Part shown: one piece after another, positions 38,519 through 46,206 of the stretch
How the letters are laid out: each line of letters starts with the position of its first letter
Numbering within the stretch: the first letter of the stretch is position 1
DNA from: Sphingomonadales bacterium
Lineage (GTDB): Bacteria > Pseudomonadota > Alphaproteobacteria > Sphingomonadales > Sphingomonadaceae
NCBI GenBank assembly: GCA_009995225.1
Contig: JAACPW010000003.1
Span: forward strand, 62,001 to 126,000
Reading direction: 5' to 3'
DNA length: 64,000 nucleotides
Notes under the pieces: generated by a model
Told to the model about the DNA's origin: nothing
What the model saw: only the letters and a program-made list of their open reading frames with translations
The model's database searches: none
Position numbers and translations under genes: made by a program

Positions 38519-38614
38519 CGTCATTGCGAGGAGCGCAGCGACGCGGCAATCCAGAGCCACGCCCAGAGCCACGCGCAGTCCGCCCTGGATTGCTTTGCTA
38601 TGCTCGCAATGACG
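38519..38614. repeat. Dispersed palindromic repeat (CGTCATTGCGAG...CTCGCAATGACG type)
   Basis: The left arm (38519-38554) begins CGTCATTGCGAGGAGCG and ends GCAATCCAG. The right arm (38585-38614) is its imperfect complement, CTGGATTGC to CTCGCAATGACG. Elements with these ends occur in many bacterial genomes. The centre holds a tandem copy of CCAGAGCCACGC (38551-38562 and 38563-38574). It fills most of the ALS-ALDH gap. Confidence 0.88.
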
Positions 38615-38627
38615 ATCGGAGGTCATC

Positions 38628-40067
38628 ATGCCCCAACTCAAGGACATCTACCCGCTTTACCTCAACAACAAGGCGGCGCAGACCAACACCGATCTGGAGG
38701 TGACGGACAAATACACCGGCAAGGTCGCGTTCCGCACCGCGCTGGCGACGCCCGACATCATCGAGGAGGCTATTGCGGGCGCCGTGCGCGCGGCGGCGCC
38801 GATGGCCAGGCTTGCATCCTACGAAAAGCAGGACGTGCTGATGCACTGCGTTGCGCGGTTCAAGGAGCGCGCCGAGGAACTGGCCTTTGTGCTGTGCGTC
38901 GAAGCAGGCAAGCCGATCAAGGATGCCGAAGGCGAAGTCACCCGACTGATCGACACCTTCCGCATCGCTGCCGAAGAATCGGTGCGGAACTATGGCGAAG
39001 TGCAACCGCTCGACATCTCGGCGCGGGCCAAGGGTTATATGGGGATGTGGAAGCGTGTGCCGATCGGGCCGTGCAGCTTCATCTCGCCGTTCAACTTTCC
39101 GCTGAACCTTGCCGCGCACAAAATCGCGCCCGCGATTGCGATGGGCTGTCCCTTCGTGATGAAGCCAGCGAGCAAGACCCCGCTGGGCGCGATCATCATG
39201 GGCGAGGTGCTGGCGGAGTGCGACATCCTGCCCGAGGGCGCGTTCAGTATCCTGCCCGCCAGCCGCGACGGCGCGGACCTGTTCACCACCGACGAACGGC
39301 TGAAACTGCTCAGCTTCACCGGATCGCCGGGCGTCGGCTGGAACCTGAAGGCCAAGGCGGGCAAGAAGAAAGTCGTGCTGGAACTCGGCGGCAATGCTGC
39401 GGTGATTATCGACCGCGATGCCGATCTGGACGACGCGCTGGAGCGCGTAATCTTCGGCGCGTTCTACCAGTCGGGCCAGTCCTGCATCGGTGTGCAGCGT
39501 ATCCTGATCCACAATGCGATCTATGATGATTTCAAAGCGATGCTGGTCAAGAAGGCCAAGACGCTGGTGGCGGGCGACCCCAAGGACCGCGACACCTTCA
39601 TCGGCCCGATGATTTCCGAAGGCGAGGCCGAGCGTCTGAAGGGCTGGATCGACGAGGCCGTGGATGCCGGCGCGACGCTGCTGTGCGGCGGCGGCCTGTC
39701 ACGCGGCAACATGCTGGAAGCGACCCTGCTCGAAGGCGTGCCCGATGACGCCAAGGCGAAGAACGAGGAAGCCTTCGGCCCGCTCGCAATCCTGCAACGC
39801 TTCGACGATTTCGACGCCGCGCTGGACGAGGTCAACAATTCCAAGTTCGGGCTACAAGCGGGCATCTTCACCCGCGATCTGTTCCGGATGTTCGATGCCT
39901 GGGACCGGCTCGATGTCGGCGGGGTCGTGATAAACGACGTGCCCAGCTACCGGGTTGATAATATGCCCTATGGCGGCGTGAAGGATTCAGGCCTTGGCCG
40001 CGAAGGCATTCGTTTCGCGATGGAGGATATGAGCGAAATCCGGAATCTGATCGTGCGGCGAACTTAA
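38628..40067 (+). CDS. NAD(P)-dependent aldehyde dehydrogenase family protein
   Basis: A 479-residue enzyme oxidising an aldehyde to an acid, or to an acyl intermediate. The Rossmann region has SFISPFNFPLNL and MKPASKTPLGA. The general base Glu lies in LELGGNAA and the catalytic Cys286 in GQSCIG. EEAFGPLAIL and the closing DSGLGREG motif are intact. The substrate is unknown. An GGAGG site precedes the ATG. Its closeness to the acetolactate-synthase-like gene suggests they share a pathway, perhaps of 2-oxoacid-derived aldehydes, but this is inference. Confidence 0.92.
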   Translation: MPQLKDIYPLYLNNKAAQTNTDLEVTDKYTGKVAFRTALATPDIIEEAIAGAVRAAAPMARLASYEKQDVLMHCVARFKERAEELAFVLCVEAGKPIKDAEGEVTRLIDTFRIAAEESVRNYGEVQPLDISARAKGYMGMWKRVPIGPCSFISPFNFPLNLAAHKIAPAIAMGCPFVMKPASKTPLGAIIMGEVLAECDILPEGAFSILPASRDGADLFTTDERLKLLSFTGSPGVGWNLKAKAGKKKVVLELGGNAAVIIDRDADLDDALERVIFGAFYQSGQSCIGVQRILIHNAIYDDFKAMLVKKAKTLVAGDPKDRDTFIGPMISEGEAERLKGWIDEAVDAGATLLCGGGLSRGNMLEATLLEGVPDDAKAKNEEAFGPLAILQRFDDFDAALDEVNNSKFGLQAGIFTRDLFRMFDAWDRLDVGGVVINDVPSYRVDNMPYGGVKDSGLGREGIRFAMEDMSEIRNLIVRRT

Positions 40068-40090
40068 CCCTGCCTCGCCGGGGAAGGGCC

Positions 40091-40507
40091 CTAGCCCTCC
40101 TCCAGCAGCAGCAGCACCGCAGTCACCTCCAGCCGCTCCATCGCGCCAAAGCGGTGATCGACTGCGGTGATGGTGGCATCGGCAACCAACTGGCCGGGGA
40201 AAGCGAATTCATGATCGGGCAGGCGCTCGATCAGTTCCTCTCCGGCCACAACCGCTTCGGCCCCGCAGAACTCCAGCACCACCTCGTGCCGGGAGCCCGA
40301 GAACGTGATCGAGGCCCAGGGCGTCTCGGTATGCGCGAGCACCGTCCCGGCACCTCCGGTCAGTCCCATCAGCGCGGCGCGCACCCTGTCAGCCAGGGTA
40401 CGGCGCGGACGCAGGGCGGCGGGCGCATGGGCGGACTTGAGCTCGAGCGGGTCGATGTCGGCAAAAACGTGGGCGAAGGGATCGCGCAGGCTTTCCGTAA
40501 GCATCAT
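40091..40507 (-). CDS. Hypothetical protein, second gene of a unit divergent from the S24 repressor
   Basis: A 138-residue protein, no family recognised. The start is acidic, the middle basic (RPRRTLADRVRAALMG), and the second half is beta-rich (WASITFSGSRHEVVLEFCG, FAFPGQLVADATITAVDHR). It is cytoplasmic by appearance. Its ATG overlaps the stop of the 67-residue gene (ATGA); a second ATG follows immediately. The frame is open further upstream but there it overlaps that gene. Convergent with the ALDH gene. Confidence 0.7.
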   Translation of the reverse strand: MMLTESLRDPFAHVFADIDPLELKSAHAPAALRPRRTLADRVRAALMGLTGGAGTVLAHTETPWASITFSGSRHEVVLEFCGAEAVVAGEELIERLPDHEFAFPGQLVADATITAVDHRFGAMERLEVTAVLLLLEEG

Positions 40508-40707
40508 GCCATCTCCTTCGTCTGCGCGTTTGCGCGGTCGGCATAGCCCTGCATCCAGGCGCGGGTGCGCAATTCGGTATCGCGGCGGGGCGTGCGGCCC
40601 ATCCGGAGATCGAGCACGAAGCGCGGGTCGTGGGCGGCGAGACGCCCGAACTTGGTGGCGGGCAGATTGTGTGTTCGCAGGAAGGTTTCGATGGTCCGAA
40701 GCAGCAT
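40504..40707 (-). CDS. Small DNA-binding-like protein, first gene of the unit divergent from the S24 repressor
   Basis: A 67-residue basic protein. LPATKFGRLAAHDPRFVLDL then RMGRTPRRDTELRTRAWM looks like a small helix-turn-helix unit of a type I recall as common in alphaproteobacteria (FGR.A..DPRFV.DLR.GR). It is probably cotranscribed and translationally coupled with the 138-residue gene. It starts 122 bases from the divergent S24 repressor gene, whose likely operators lie in that gap. Function unknown; DNA binding is inferred. Confidence 0.65.
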   Translation of the reverse strand: MLLRTIETFLRTHNLPATKFGRLAAHDPRFVLDLRMGRTPRRDTELRTRAWMQGYADRANAQTKEMA

Positions 40708-40799
40708 GGTTTGCGTCCCTGTTGATGCTCAGTGCGTTGACGATCACCGGACGAATCACCCGATGTTCCTGATTTGTTTCACTTCATTTCCTACTTGTC

Positions 40800-40823
40800 T
40801 AGGATAAATCCTAAGCGTAGGAT
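40800..40823. promoter_or_regulatory. Putative operator of the S24 repressor
   Basis: TAGGAT-AA-ATCCTA (40800-40813) is an inverted repeat, and a third half-site TAGGAT follows at 40818-40823, seven bases before the repressor ATG. The spot, in a divergent gap and an AT-rich patch, suits autoregulation. Confidence 0.5.
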
Positions 40824-40829
40824 GTTTCC

Positions 40830-41510
40830 ATGGCTGAAATCCTGCAAAATCCCCGTGATTCCCTCGCTGGTCCGCGTGCCCGGCTGCTCGAATTGTCGCA
40901 GGCGCGCGGGGTGAGCCTTGCCGCCCTGTCCGAATTGCTGGGGCGAAATCCGTCTTATCTCCAGCAATTCATTCGCAAAGGCTCACCCCGCAAGCTGGAG
41001 GAGCAGGACCGCGCAACGCTCGCCCGCTTTCTTGGGGTGGCGGAGGAGGAATTGCGCGAGACGCAGGACAAATCCTACGTAAAAACCGCCAAGCGGCAAG
41101 AGTCGGGTGACTGGGTGGATGTTCCGCGCCTTGACCTCGGCGCCTCGGCAGGGGCGGGAAGGGTGGTCGGCGGGGAGGCTGCCTTCGACACTTTCCGCTT
41201 TTCGCGCCGCTGGCTGGCCGAGCAGGGGCTGGAACGCGCGCAGCTTTCTGCGCTCCGGGTAGAAGGCGATTCGATGGAGCCACTATTGAATGACGGCGAC
41301 GAAATCCTCGTCGATGTGAGCCCGCGCCCGTTCCGTGACGGCATCCATGTGGTGCGGTTGGGCGACACGCTGATGGTCAAACGCGTGGCGAGCGCTGGGG
41401 CAGGGCGCGTGGCGCTATTGTCGCAGAACTTCGCCTACCCGCCTGTGGAAGTGGCGGCCGACGAGGTGGTGATTATCGGGCGGGTTGTGTGGAAAGGGGG
41501 GCGGGTTTAG
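40830..41510 (+). CDS. S24 family LexA/CI-like repressor
   Basis: A 226-residue protein. Residues 15-75 form a helix-turn-helix (GVSLAALSELLGRNPSYLQQF). Residues about 130-226 are an S24 peptidase fold with Ser148 in GDSMEP and Lys184 in VKRV, the catalytic dyad for self-cleavage. The usual Ala-Gly cleavage site could be AGAG at 107-110 or nearby. Such repressors release their targets on DNA damage with RecA. It is divergent from a two-gene unit. Not LexA itself, whose N-terminus differs; a cellular relative of phage repressors. Confidence 0.88.
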   Translation: MAEILQNPRDSLAGPRARLLELSQARGVSLAALSELLGRNPSYLQQFIRKGSPRKLEEQDRATLARFLGVAEEELRETQDKSYVKTAKRQESGDWVDVPRLDLGASAGAGRVVGGEAAFDTFRFSRRWLAEQGLERAQLSALRVEGDSMEPLLNDGDEILVDVSPRPFRDGIHVVRLGDTLMVKRVASAGAGRVALLSQNFAYPPVEVAADEVVIIGRVVWKGGRV

Positions 41511-41519
41511 ATTGCGCCG

Positions 41520-42185
41520 ATGACCGAACAATCGCTCCCCCCGATGCGCGCCGCCATTATTCCGGTGACGCCGCTGCAGCAGAACTGCTCGCTGATCTGG
41601 TGCACCAGGACCATGCGCGGGGCGCTGGTGGATCCCGGCGGGGATCTGGACAAGCTGAAGGACGGCGTCGCGAAGGCTGGTGTCACGCTGGAAAAGCTGC
41701 TCGTGACCCACGGACATCTCGACCATTGCGGGCAGGCGGGGATGCTGGCCGATGAACTGGGGCTGGAAATCGAAGGGCCGCACAAGGACGACCTGTTCTG
41801 GATCGAAAAGCTCGACGGTGACGGCGCGCGGTATGGCATGGACGCCAAGAGCTTCACGCCGACCCGTTGGCTGGAGCACGGCGATACCGTCTCGGTCGGC
41901 GAACTCACGCTCGACGTGATCCACTGCCCCGGCCACACGCCCGGCCATGTCGTGTTCTACCACGCGCCCAGCCGGTTTGCGATTGTCGGGGATGTGTTGT
42001 TTCAAGGCAGCATCGGCCGCACGGATTTCCCGCGCGGCAACCATCAGGATCTGATCGACGCGATCACCCAGCGCCTCTGGCCGCTGGGCGAAGACGTGAC
42101 GTTTATCCCCGGCCACGGCCCCACCAGCACCTTCGGCCGCGAGCGCAAGACCAATGCGTTTGTGAGCGATTATGCGCTCAGCTGA
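41520..42185 (+). CDS. Metallo-beta-lactamase fold hydrolase (glyoxalase II-like)
   Basis: A 221-residue protein. The metal motif HGHLDH is at residues 64-69, with further His residues in CPGHTPGHV and FIPGHGP, and the metal-bridging Asp in VGDVLF. This pattern matches the YcbL/GloB-like group, which hydrolyses S-lactoylglutathione or related thioesters. The substrate is inferred only from the family. The ATG follows the repressor stop by nine bases, so readthrough transcription is possible. Confidence 0.9.
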   Translation: MTEQSLPPMRAAIIPVTPLQQNCSLIWCTRTMRGALVDPGGDLDKLKDGVAKAGVTLEKLLVTHGHLDHCGQAGMLADELGLEIEGPHKDDLFWIEKLDGDGARYGMDAKSFTPTRWLEHGDTVSVGELTLDVIHCPGHTPGHVVFYHAPSRFAIVGDVLFQGSIGRTDFPRGNHQDLIDAITQRLWPLGEDVTFIPGHGPTSTFGRERKTNAFVSDYALS

Positions 42186-42197
42186 GGAGGCGAAGGT

Positions 42198-42389
42198 TTG
42201 GGCAATTCCCTCTATTGGGCGCTTCGTACGTTTGTGTGGCTGGTGCTGGTGACGACGATCTACTTCGCTATCTTGCGCGCTGACGGTCGCTTGTGGCTAC
42301 AGGTTCTTCTGGTTGTGCCGGCGATCATTATTTTCAGCCTGGTTGACCAGTCTCTCAGGGACATGCGCGGCCCCCGGCGGAGGCGTTAA
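42198..42389 (+). CDS. Small membrane protein, hypothetical
   Basis: A 63-residue protein with two hydrophobic segments (about 7-25 and 31-50) and a basic tail (RGPRRRR), so both ends should be cytoplasmic. The start is a TTG at 42198, 12 bases after the MBL gene, with GAGG upstream (42184-42187). Its stop shares TTAA (42386-42389) with the convergent MAPEG stop. No family recognised. Confidence 0.55.
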   Translation: MGNSLYWALRTFVWLVLVTTIYFAILRADGRLWLQVLLVVPAIIIFSLVDQSLRDMRGPRRRR

Positions 42390-42784
42390 AGCATCCCGGC
42401 AGCCACCATCGCGGCAACCACTGCGAGCCCGATCTGCGCCAGCATCGTTGTGATGATCCCGGCCACGCGGGCCCAGCCCATATTGCCGCCGTCCATGCCG
42501 AAGCCGTGCAACACCCGCCCGATGAAATAGGCCGCGGCGACATACGCCAGCCACCAGCTGCCTCGTCCCGCCAGCTCGATCGCACCGATCAGAATCAACA
42601 CGAAGGCGGTGTTCTCGACATAGTTGAGTTGCGCGCGCATCCGGCGTTGCAACGCTTCGCTGCCGCCATCGCCGACACTGACCTTCAGCCTGGTGCGCAG
42701 CGCACCGATCCGCAGCATCAGCCAGATATTGAGCACTGCCGCCGCCGCCGCCGCAGCAAGTGTCACAGGAAGAACGGTCATCAT
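42386..42784 (-). CDS. MAPEG family membrane protein
   Basis: A 132-residue protein with four predicted spans: near 5-25, then after an ALQRRMRAQLNYVENTAFVL segment (the MAPEG signature with Arg, Asn and Glu), about 72-90 and 108-130. The family holds membrane glutathione transferases and eicosanoid enzymes; the bacterial role is unknown. Two consecutive ATGs (42784, 42781) precede a poly-Ala stretch. It reads away from rpmF, leaving a 235-base gap with no other gene. Confidence 0.88.
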   Translation of the reverse strand: MMTVLPVTLAAAAAAAVLNIWLMLRIGALRTRLKVSVGDGGSEALQRRMRAQLNYVENTAFVLILIGAIELAGRGSWWLAYVAAAYFIGRVLHGFGMDGGNMGWARVAGIITTMLAQIGLAVVAAMVAAGML

Positions 42785-43019
42785 GAAATCCCCTCGATAA
42801 GATGCACGGGGTGCTATGACGGCCCGGCGCGGGTTGCAACGCGTGATTTTTTCGCTATGACACGCGCCTTCCCGCCGCTGCTGGCCAAGGAATGCGCGCA
42901 CCTGCAACGCTTGTGCGAGCGTCCTCCTTGTCCTATGGGCGGCCTTCGAGAATCACGCCTTCGCAAACCCAAGTGCCTGTGGCGCGTATAACTGCATTAT
43001 TTGAGGAATTGGTGCCACC

Positions 43020-43196
43020 ATGGCTGTCCCCAAGAGAAAAACTTCGCCTTCCCGTCGCGGCATGCGTCGGTCGCACGATTCGCTGAAGGTGGAAGCCTTC
43101 GGTGAATGCAACAACTGCGGCGAATTGAAGCGCCCGCACAACATCTGCGGCCACTGCGGCCACTACAACGGGCGTCAGGTCGTCGCCGTCGGCTGA
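43020..43196 (+). CDS. rpmF: 50S ribosomal protein L32
   Basis: A 58-residue basic protein, too short for many ORF scans. It begins [20 protein letters not shown], the L32 signature, and carries a zinc ribbon CNNCGE...CGHCG as in four-cysteine L32 forms. TTGAGGAATTG precedes the ATG by a few bases. It heads the conserved run rpmF-plsX-fabH-ihfA-merR. The YceD/DUF177 gene that often precedes rpmF in other bacteria is absent here. Confidence 0.97.
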   Translation: MAVPKRKTSPSRRGMRRSHDSLKVEAFGECNNCGELKRPHNICGHCGHYNGRQVVAVG

Positions 43197-43234
43197 TTGC
43201 CGATGGCTCGCACATTAGACCGGAGTAACGCACG

Positions 43235-44326
43235 ATGAGTCTCCTGCGTATCGCTGTCGATGCGATGGGCGGCGATGAAGGCGTGCGCGTCATGATTGAA
43301 GGCGCTGCGCTGGCACGCCGCAATCACGACAGCTTCAACTTCTTGCTTGTTGGCGATGGTCAGCGGATCGAAGCAGCGCTGGAAAATCATCCGAACCTGC
43401 GCGCGGCTTCTGAAATCCTGCATTGCGATGACGTGGTGGGCGGCGATGAGCTTCCCAGCCGTGCCATTCGCCGCGCCAAGACGACCAGCATGGGCCTTGC
43501 CGTCAACGCGGTGAAAACCGGCGATGCCGGGGCCGCGGTCAGCGCGGGCAACACGGGCGCGCTGATGGCGATGAGCAAGCTCGCGCTGCGTACCATGCCG
43601 GGGATCGACCGCCCTGCGCTCGCCGCGATCATGCCGACCTTGCAGGCGCATGACGTGGTGATGCTCGATCTGGGCGCCAATACTGAAGCCGATGCCCGCA
43701 ACCTTGTGCAATACGCGGTTATGGGCGCGGCCTATTCCCGGATCGTCACCGGTTTTGACAAGCCCGTGGTGCGACTGCTGAATATCGGTACGGAAGAGAT
43801 CAAGGGCACCGAGGTGCTGCGCGATGCGGCCGCGATGCTCACTGCCGCGTGTTCACGCACGGATGGCGGGCTGGCGTTGGTGTTCGACGGCTTTGTTGAA
43901 AGCGACAAGATCAATCGCGGCGAAACCCACGTGGTCGTGACCGATGGTTTTTCCGGCAACATCGCGCTGAAGGCGATTGAGGGTTCCGCCCGTTTCGTTA
44001 CCGATCTGCTGCGCCAAGCCTTCACGTCTTCGCTGCGGTCGAAGATCGGATTTCTGGTCTCCCGCCCGGCGACTGAACTGCTCAAGCATCATCTTGATCC
44101 CAATAACCACAATGGCGCGGTGTTCCTTGGCCTCAACGGCGTCGTCGTGAAGAGCCACGGGAGCGCAACGGTGACGGGCGTGGCCCATGCTGTCGCCGTG
44201 ACGGCGCGGCTGCTTGAGAACAAGCTCACCGAACGGATCGCCCATGACCTTTCGCAACTGGGTGAGGGTGCTTTGACCAAGGCGAAGCGTGCCAGCAAAC
44301 CCACGGCCAACGAGGCCACCACGTGA
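43235..44326 (+). CDS. plsX: Phosphate acyltransferase PlsX
   Basis: A 363-residue enzyme that makes acyl-phosphate from acyl-ACP for PlsY in phospholipid synthesis. It shows the family start [12 protein letters not shown], the [30 protein letters not shown] motif (in two parts around GDAG) and [11 protein letters not shown]. Membrane-associated. A GGAG site precedes the ATG. It overlaps fabH by four bases (GTGA). Confidence 0.97.
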   Translation: MSLLRIAVDAMGGDEGVRVMIEGAALARRNHDSFNFLLVGDGQRIEAALENHPNLRAASEILHCDDVVGGDELPSRAIRRAKTTSMGLAVNAVKTGDAGAAVSAGNTGALMAMSKLALRTMPGIDRPALAAIMPTLQAHDVVMLDLGANTEADARNLVQYAVMGAAYSRIVTGFDKPVVRLLNIGTEEIKGTEVLRDAAAMLTAACSRTDGGLALVFDGFVESDKINRGETHVVVTDGFSGNIALKAIEGSARFVTDLLRQAFTSSLRSKIGFLVSRPATELLKHHLDPNNHNGAVFLGLNGVVVKSHGSATVTGVAHAVAVTARLLENKLTERIAHDLSQLGEGALTKAKRASKPTANEATT

Positions 44327-45297
44327 ACGGATCGCGGGTGCTGGGGACAGGCTCGGCGCTGCCCCGCCGGGTGGTGACCAATGCCGAGCTGGCCGAGCAG
44401 GTTGACACCTCGGACGAATGGATCGTGGCGCGCACCGGCATCCGCCAGCGGCACATTGCCAGCCCTGACGAAACCACCGCGACGCTTGCCACAGCGGCTG
44501 CCCGCGCTGCGCTGGCCGACGCGGGCGTTGAGGCATCCAGCATTGGCTTGATCGTGCTTGCAACCGCCACGCCCGACAACACCTTCCCGGCGACCGCGAC
44601 GAAAGTCCAGACAGCGCTGGGTTGCAACGGGGGCATCGCTTTCGACGTCGCGGCGGTGTGTTCGGGCTTTCTCTATGCTCTTAGCGTCGCCGATTCGATG
44701 CTCAAGACCGGCATGGCGCAGCGCGCCTTGGTAATCGGCGCGGAAACCTTCAGCCGCATCCTCGATTGGGAAGACCGCACCACCTGCGTGCTGTTTGGTG
44801 ACGGGGCAGGGGCCGTCGTGCTGGAAGCCCCCGGGGCCGGAAGCGACGAAAAGAACGCCCCCGGCATTTTGGGCAGCAAACTGCACGCCGATGGCGCGTG
44901 CCACGATCTGCTTTATGTCGATGGCGGCCCTTCGACCACGCAGACCGTCGGGCATGTCCGGATGAAAGGCCCCGAAGTGTTCCGCCACGCGGTTGTGAAC
45001 CTTGCAGCGGTCTTGCGTGAAGTGCTTGAAGATACTGGCATTTCGGTCGATCAGGTCGACTGGGTGGTCCCGCATCAGGCGAATGCACGCATCCTTGATG
45101 CCACCGCGCGCAAACTGGGCATTTCCCGCGACAAGGTGGTGGTGACGGTCGATCGCCATGCCAATACGTCTGCGGCGTCGGTGCCTCTCGCACTCGATGT
45201 CGCGCGCAAGGATGGGCGGATCAAGACTGGCGATCTGGTGATGCTGGAAGCGATGGGCGGTGGCTTCACCTGGGGGGCCAGCCTGATCCGGATGTAA
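44323..45297 (+). CDS. fabH: 3-oxoacyl-ACP synthase III
   Basis: A 324-residue condensing enzyme starting fatty acid synthesis from acetyl-CoA and malonyl-ACP. The catalytic Cys113 is in [12 protein letters not shown], the His in [11 protein letters not shown] and the Asn in [10 protein letters not shown]. The early segment [20 protein letters not shown] is the FabH mark. The GTG start overlaps the plsX stop, so the two are translationally coupled. Confidence 0.97.
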   Translation: MNGSRVLGTGSALPRRVVTNAELAEQVDTSDEWIVARTGIRQRHIASPDETTATLATAAARAALADAGVEASSIGLIVLATATPDNTFPATATKVQTALGCNGGIAFDVAAVCSGFLYALSVADSMLKTGMAQRALVIGAETFSRILDWEDRTTCVLFGDGAGAVVLEAPGAGSDEKNAPGILGSKLHADGACHDLLYVDGGPSTTQTVGHVRMKGPEVFRHAVVNLAAVLREVLEDTGISVDQVDWVVPHQANARILDATARKLGISRDKVVVTVDRHANTSAASVPLALDVARKDGRIKTGDLVMLEAMGGGFTWGASLIRM

Positions 45298-45368
45298 CCG
45301 GCCGGCAAACGATCTGTCCCCTTTGCTAACACAATTGCTGAAATCTGACGAATAGCTGTGGCATCGCA

Positions 45369-45397
45369 TTGCAAAACAGCATAAAAATTCGTAAACA
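45369..45397 (+). promoter_or_regulatory. Candidate promoter of ihfA
   Basis: TTGCAA (45369-45374) and TAAACA (45392-45397) are spaced by 17 bases in an AT-rich patch about 40 bases upstream of the ihfA ATG. The 140-base gap after fabH implies a separate promoter; readthrough from fabH is also possible. Confidence 0.4.
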
Positions 45398-45437
45398 CTG
45401 GGTCTTCTTTCGGGTCGCGCCGCGAAGGAGAATACGC

Positions 45438-45737
45438 ATGATGCGATCTGTGGGCACTTTGACGCGCGCTGATCTGGCCGAGACCATCAATCGCAAGATG
45501 GGTTTCAGCCGGGCCGAATCGCTCGATATGGTGGAAGCGATCCTCGCCAAGATGAGCGATGCGCTTGCCAAGGGTGAGAACGTGAAGATTTCCGGCTTCG
45601 GCAGCTTCGTGCTGCGTGACAAGAATGAACGGATCGGCCGCAATCCCAAGACCGGGATCGAAGTGCCGATCACCCCGCGCCGGGTGATGACATTCCGGGC
45701 GAGCCAACTGCTCAAGGAACGTATCGCAAAGGGATAA
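45438..45737 (+). CDS. ihfA: Integration host factor subunit alpha
   Basis: A 99-residue DNA-bending protein of the HU/IHF family. It shows [41 protein letters not shown] with the intercalating Pro, and the [18 protein letters not shown] end. It pairs with IHF-beta, encoded elsewhere. AAGGAG at 45425-45430 supports the ATG at 45438; the frame is open upstream but unsupported. The MerR-type gene follows by 34 bases, as in other alphaproteobacteria. Confidence 0.95.
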   Translation: MMRSVGTLTRADLAETINRKMGFSRAESLDMVEAILAKMSDALAKGENVKISGFGSFVLRDKNERIGRNPKTGIEVPITPRRVMTFRASQLLKERIAKG

Positions 45738-45771
45738 TCCCTTTTGTGATAACGGGCTCAAGTGAGGTTTG

Positions 45772-46203
45772 ATGACCGCTTTCGATGACGGCAAGGACGA
45801 TAGCGCGCTGCGCACCATCGGCGAAGTCAGCGATGCGCTGGACATCAAACCGCATGTGCTGCGTTATTGGGAAGCACAGTTTCCGTTACTGAAGCCGCTC
45901 AAGCGCAGCGGCGGGCGGCGTTATTACCGCCCTGCCGACATAACGCTGGTTGAAACCATCGATCGTCTGGTCAATCGGGAAGGCTACACGCTGAAAGGCG
46001 CGGAAGCCGTGCTGCGTGCATCGGCCAAGTCTTCGCTGGACCGGCGGACGGACGATCGCCGCAATGGCGAACGCCGGGCCGATGGCGTTCCGGATGATAA
46101 CCCCGGTGTGCGGCTTATGGTGACAGAAGCGCCCGATGTGGTCGAAACCATCGCCGCGCTGAAAGCGATCCGTGCGCGTTTGTCCCGCGCGCTCGAAGCC
46201 TGA
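45772..46203 (+). CDS. MerR family transcriptional regulator
   Basis: A 143-residue protein. LRTIGEVSDALDIKPHVLRYWEAQFP is the MerR winged helix-turn-helix with its conserved RYWE, followed by RRYYRPADI and an IDRLVNREGYTLKGA segment. No C-terminal Cys pattern for metal sensing is present; the Arg/Asp-rich linker (DRRTDDRRNGERRA) and short tail are variable. The ATG at 45772 has AGTGAGG five bases upstream; a TTG three bases earlier is possible. It follows ihfA and is convergent with smc, three bases apart. Confidence 0.9.
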   Translation: MTAFDDGKDDSALRTIGEVSDALDIKPHVLRYWEAQFPLLKPLKRSGGRRYYRPADITLVETIDRLVNREGYTLKGAEAVLRASAKSSLDRRTDDRRNGERRADGVPDDNPGVRLMVTEAPDVVETIAALKAIRARLSRALEA

Positions 46204-46206
46204 AGC

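Noticed and set aside
42785..43019. Possible small gene or tRNA between the MAPEG gene and rpmF
   Set aside because: A short ATG frame at about 42858 has no ribosome binding site or resemblance, and no cloverleaf could be drawn; probably promoter and leader for rpmF.
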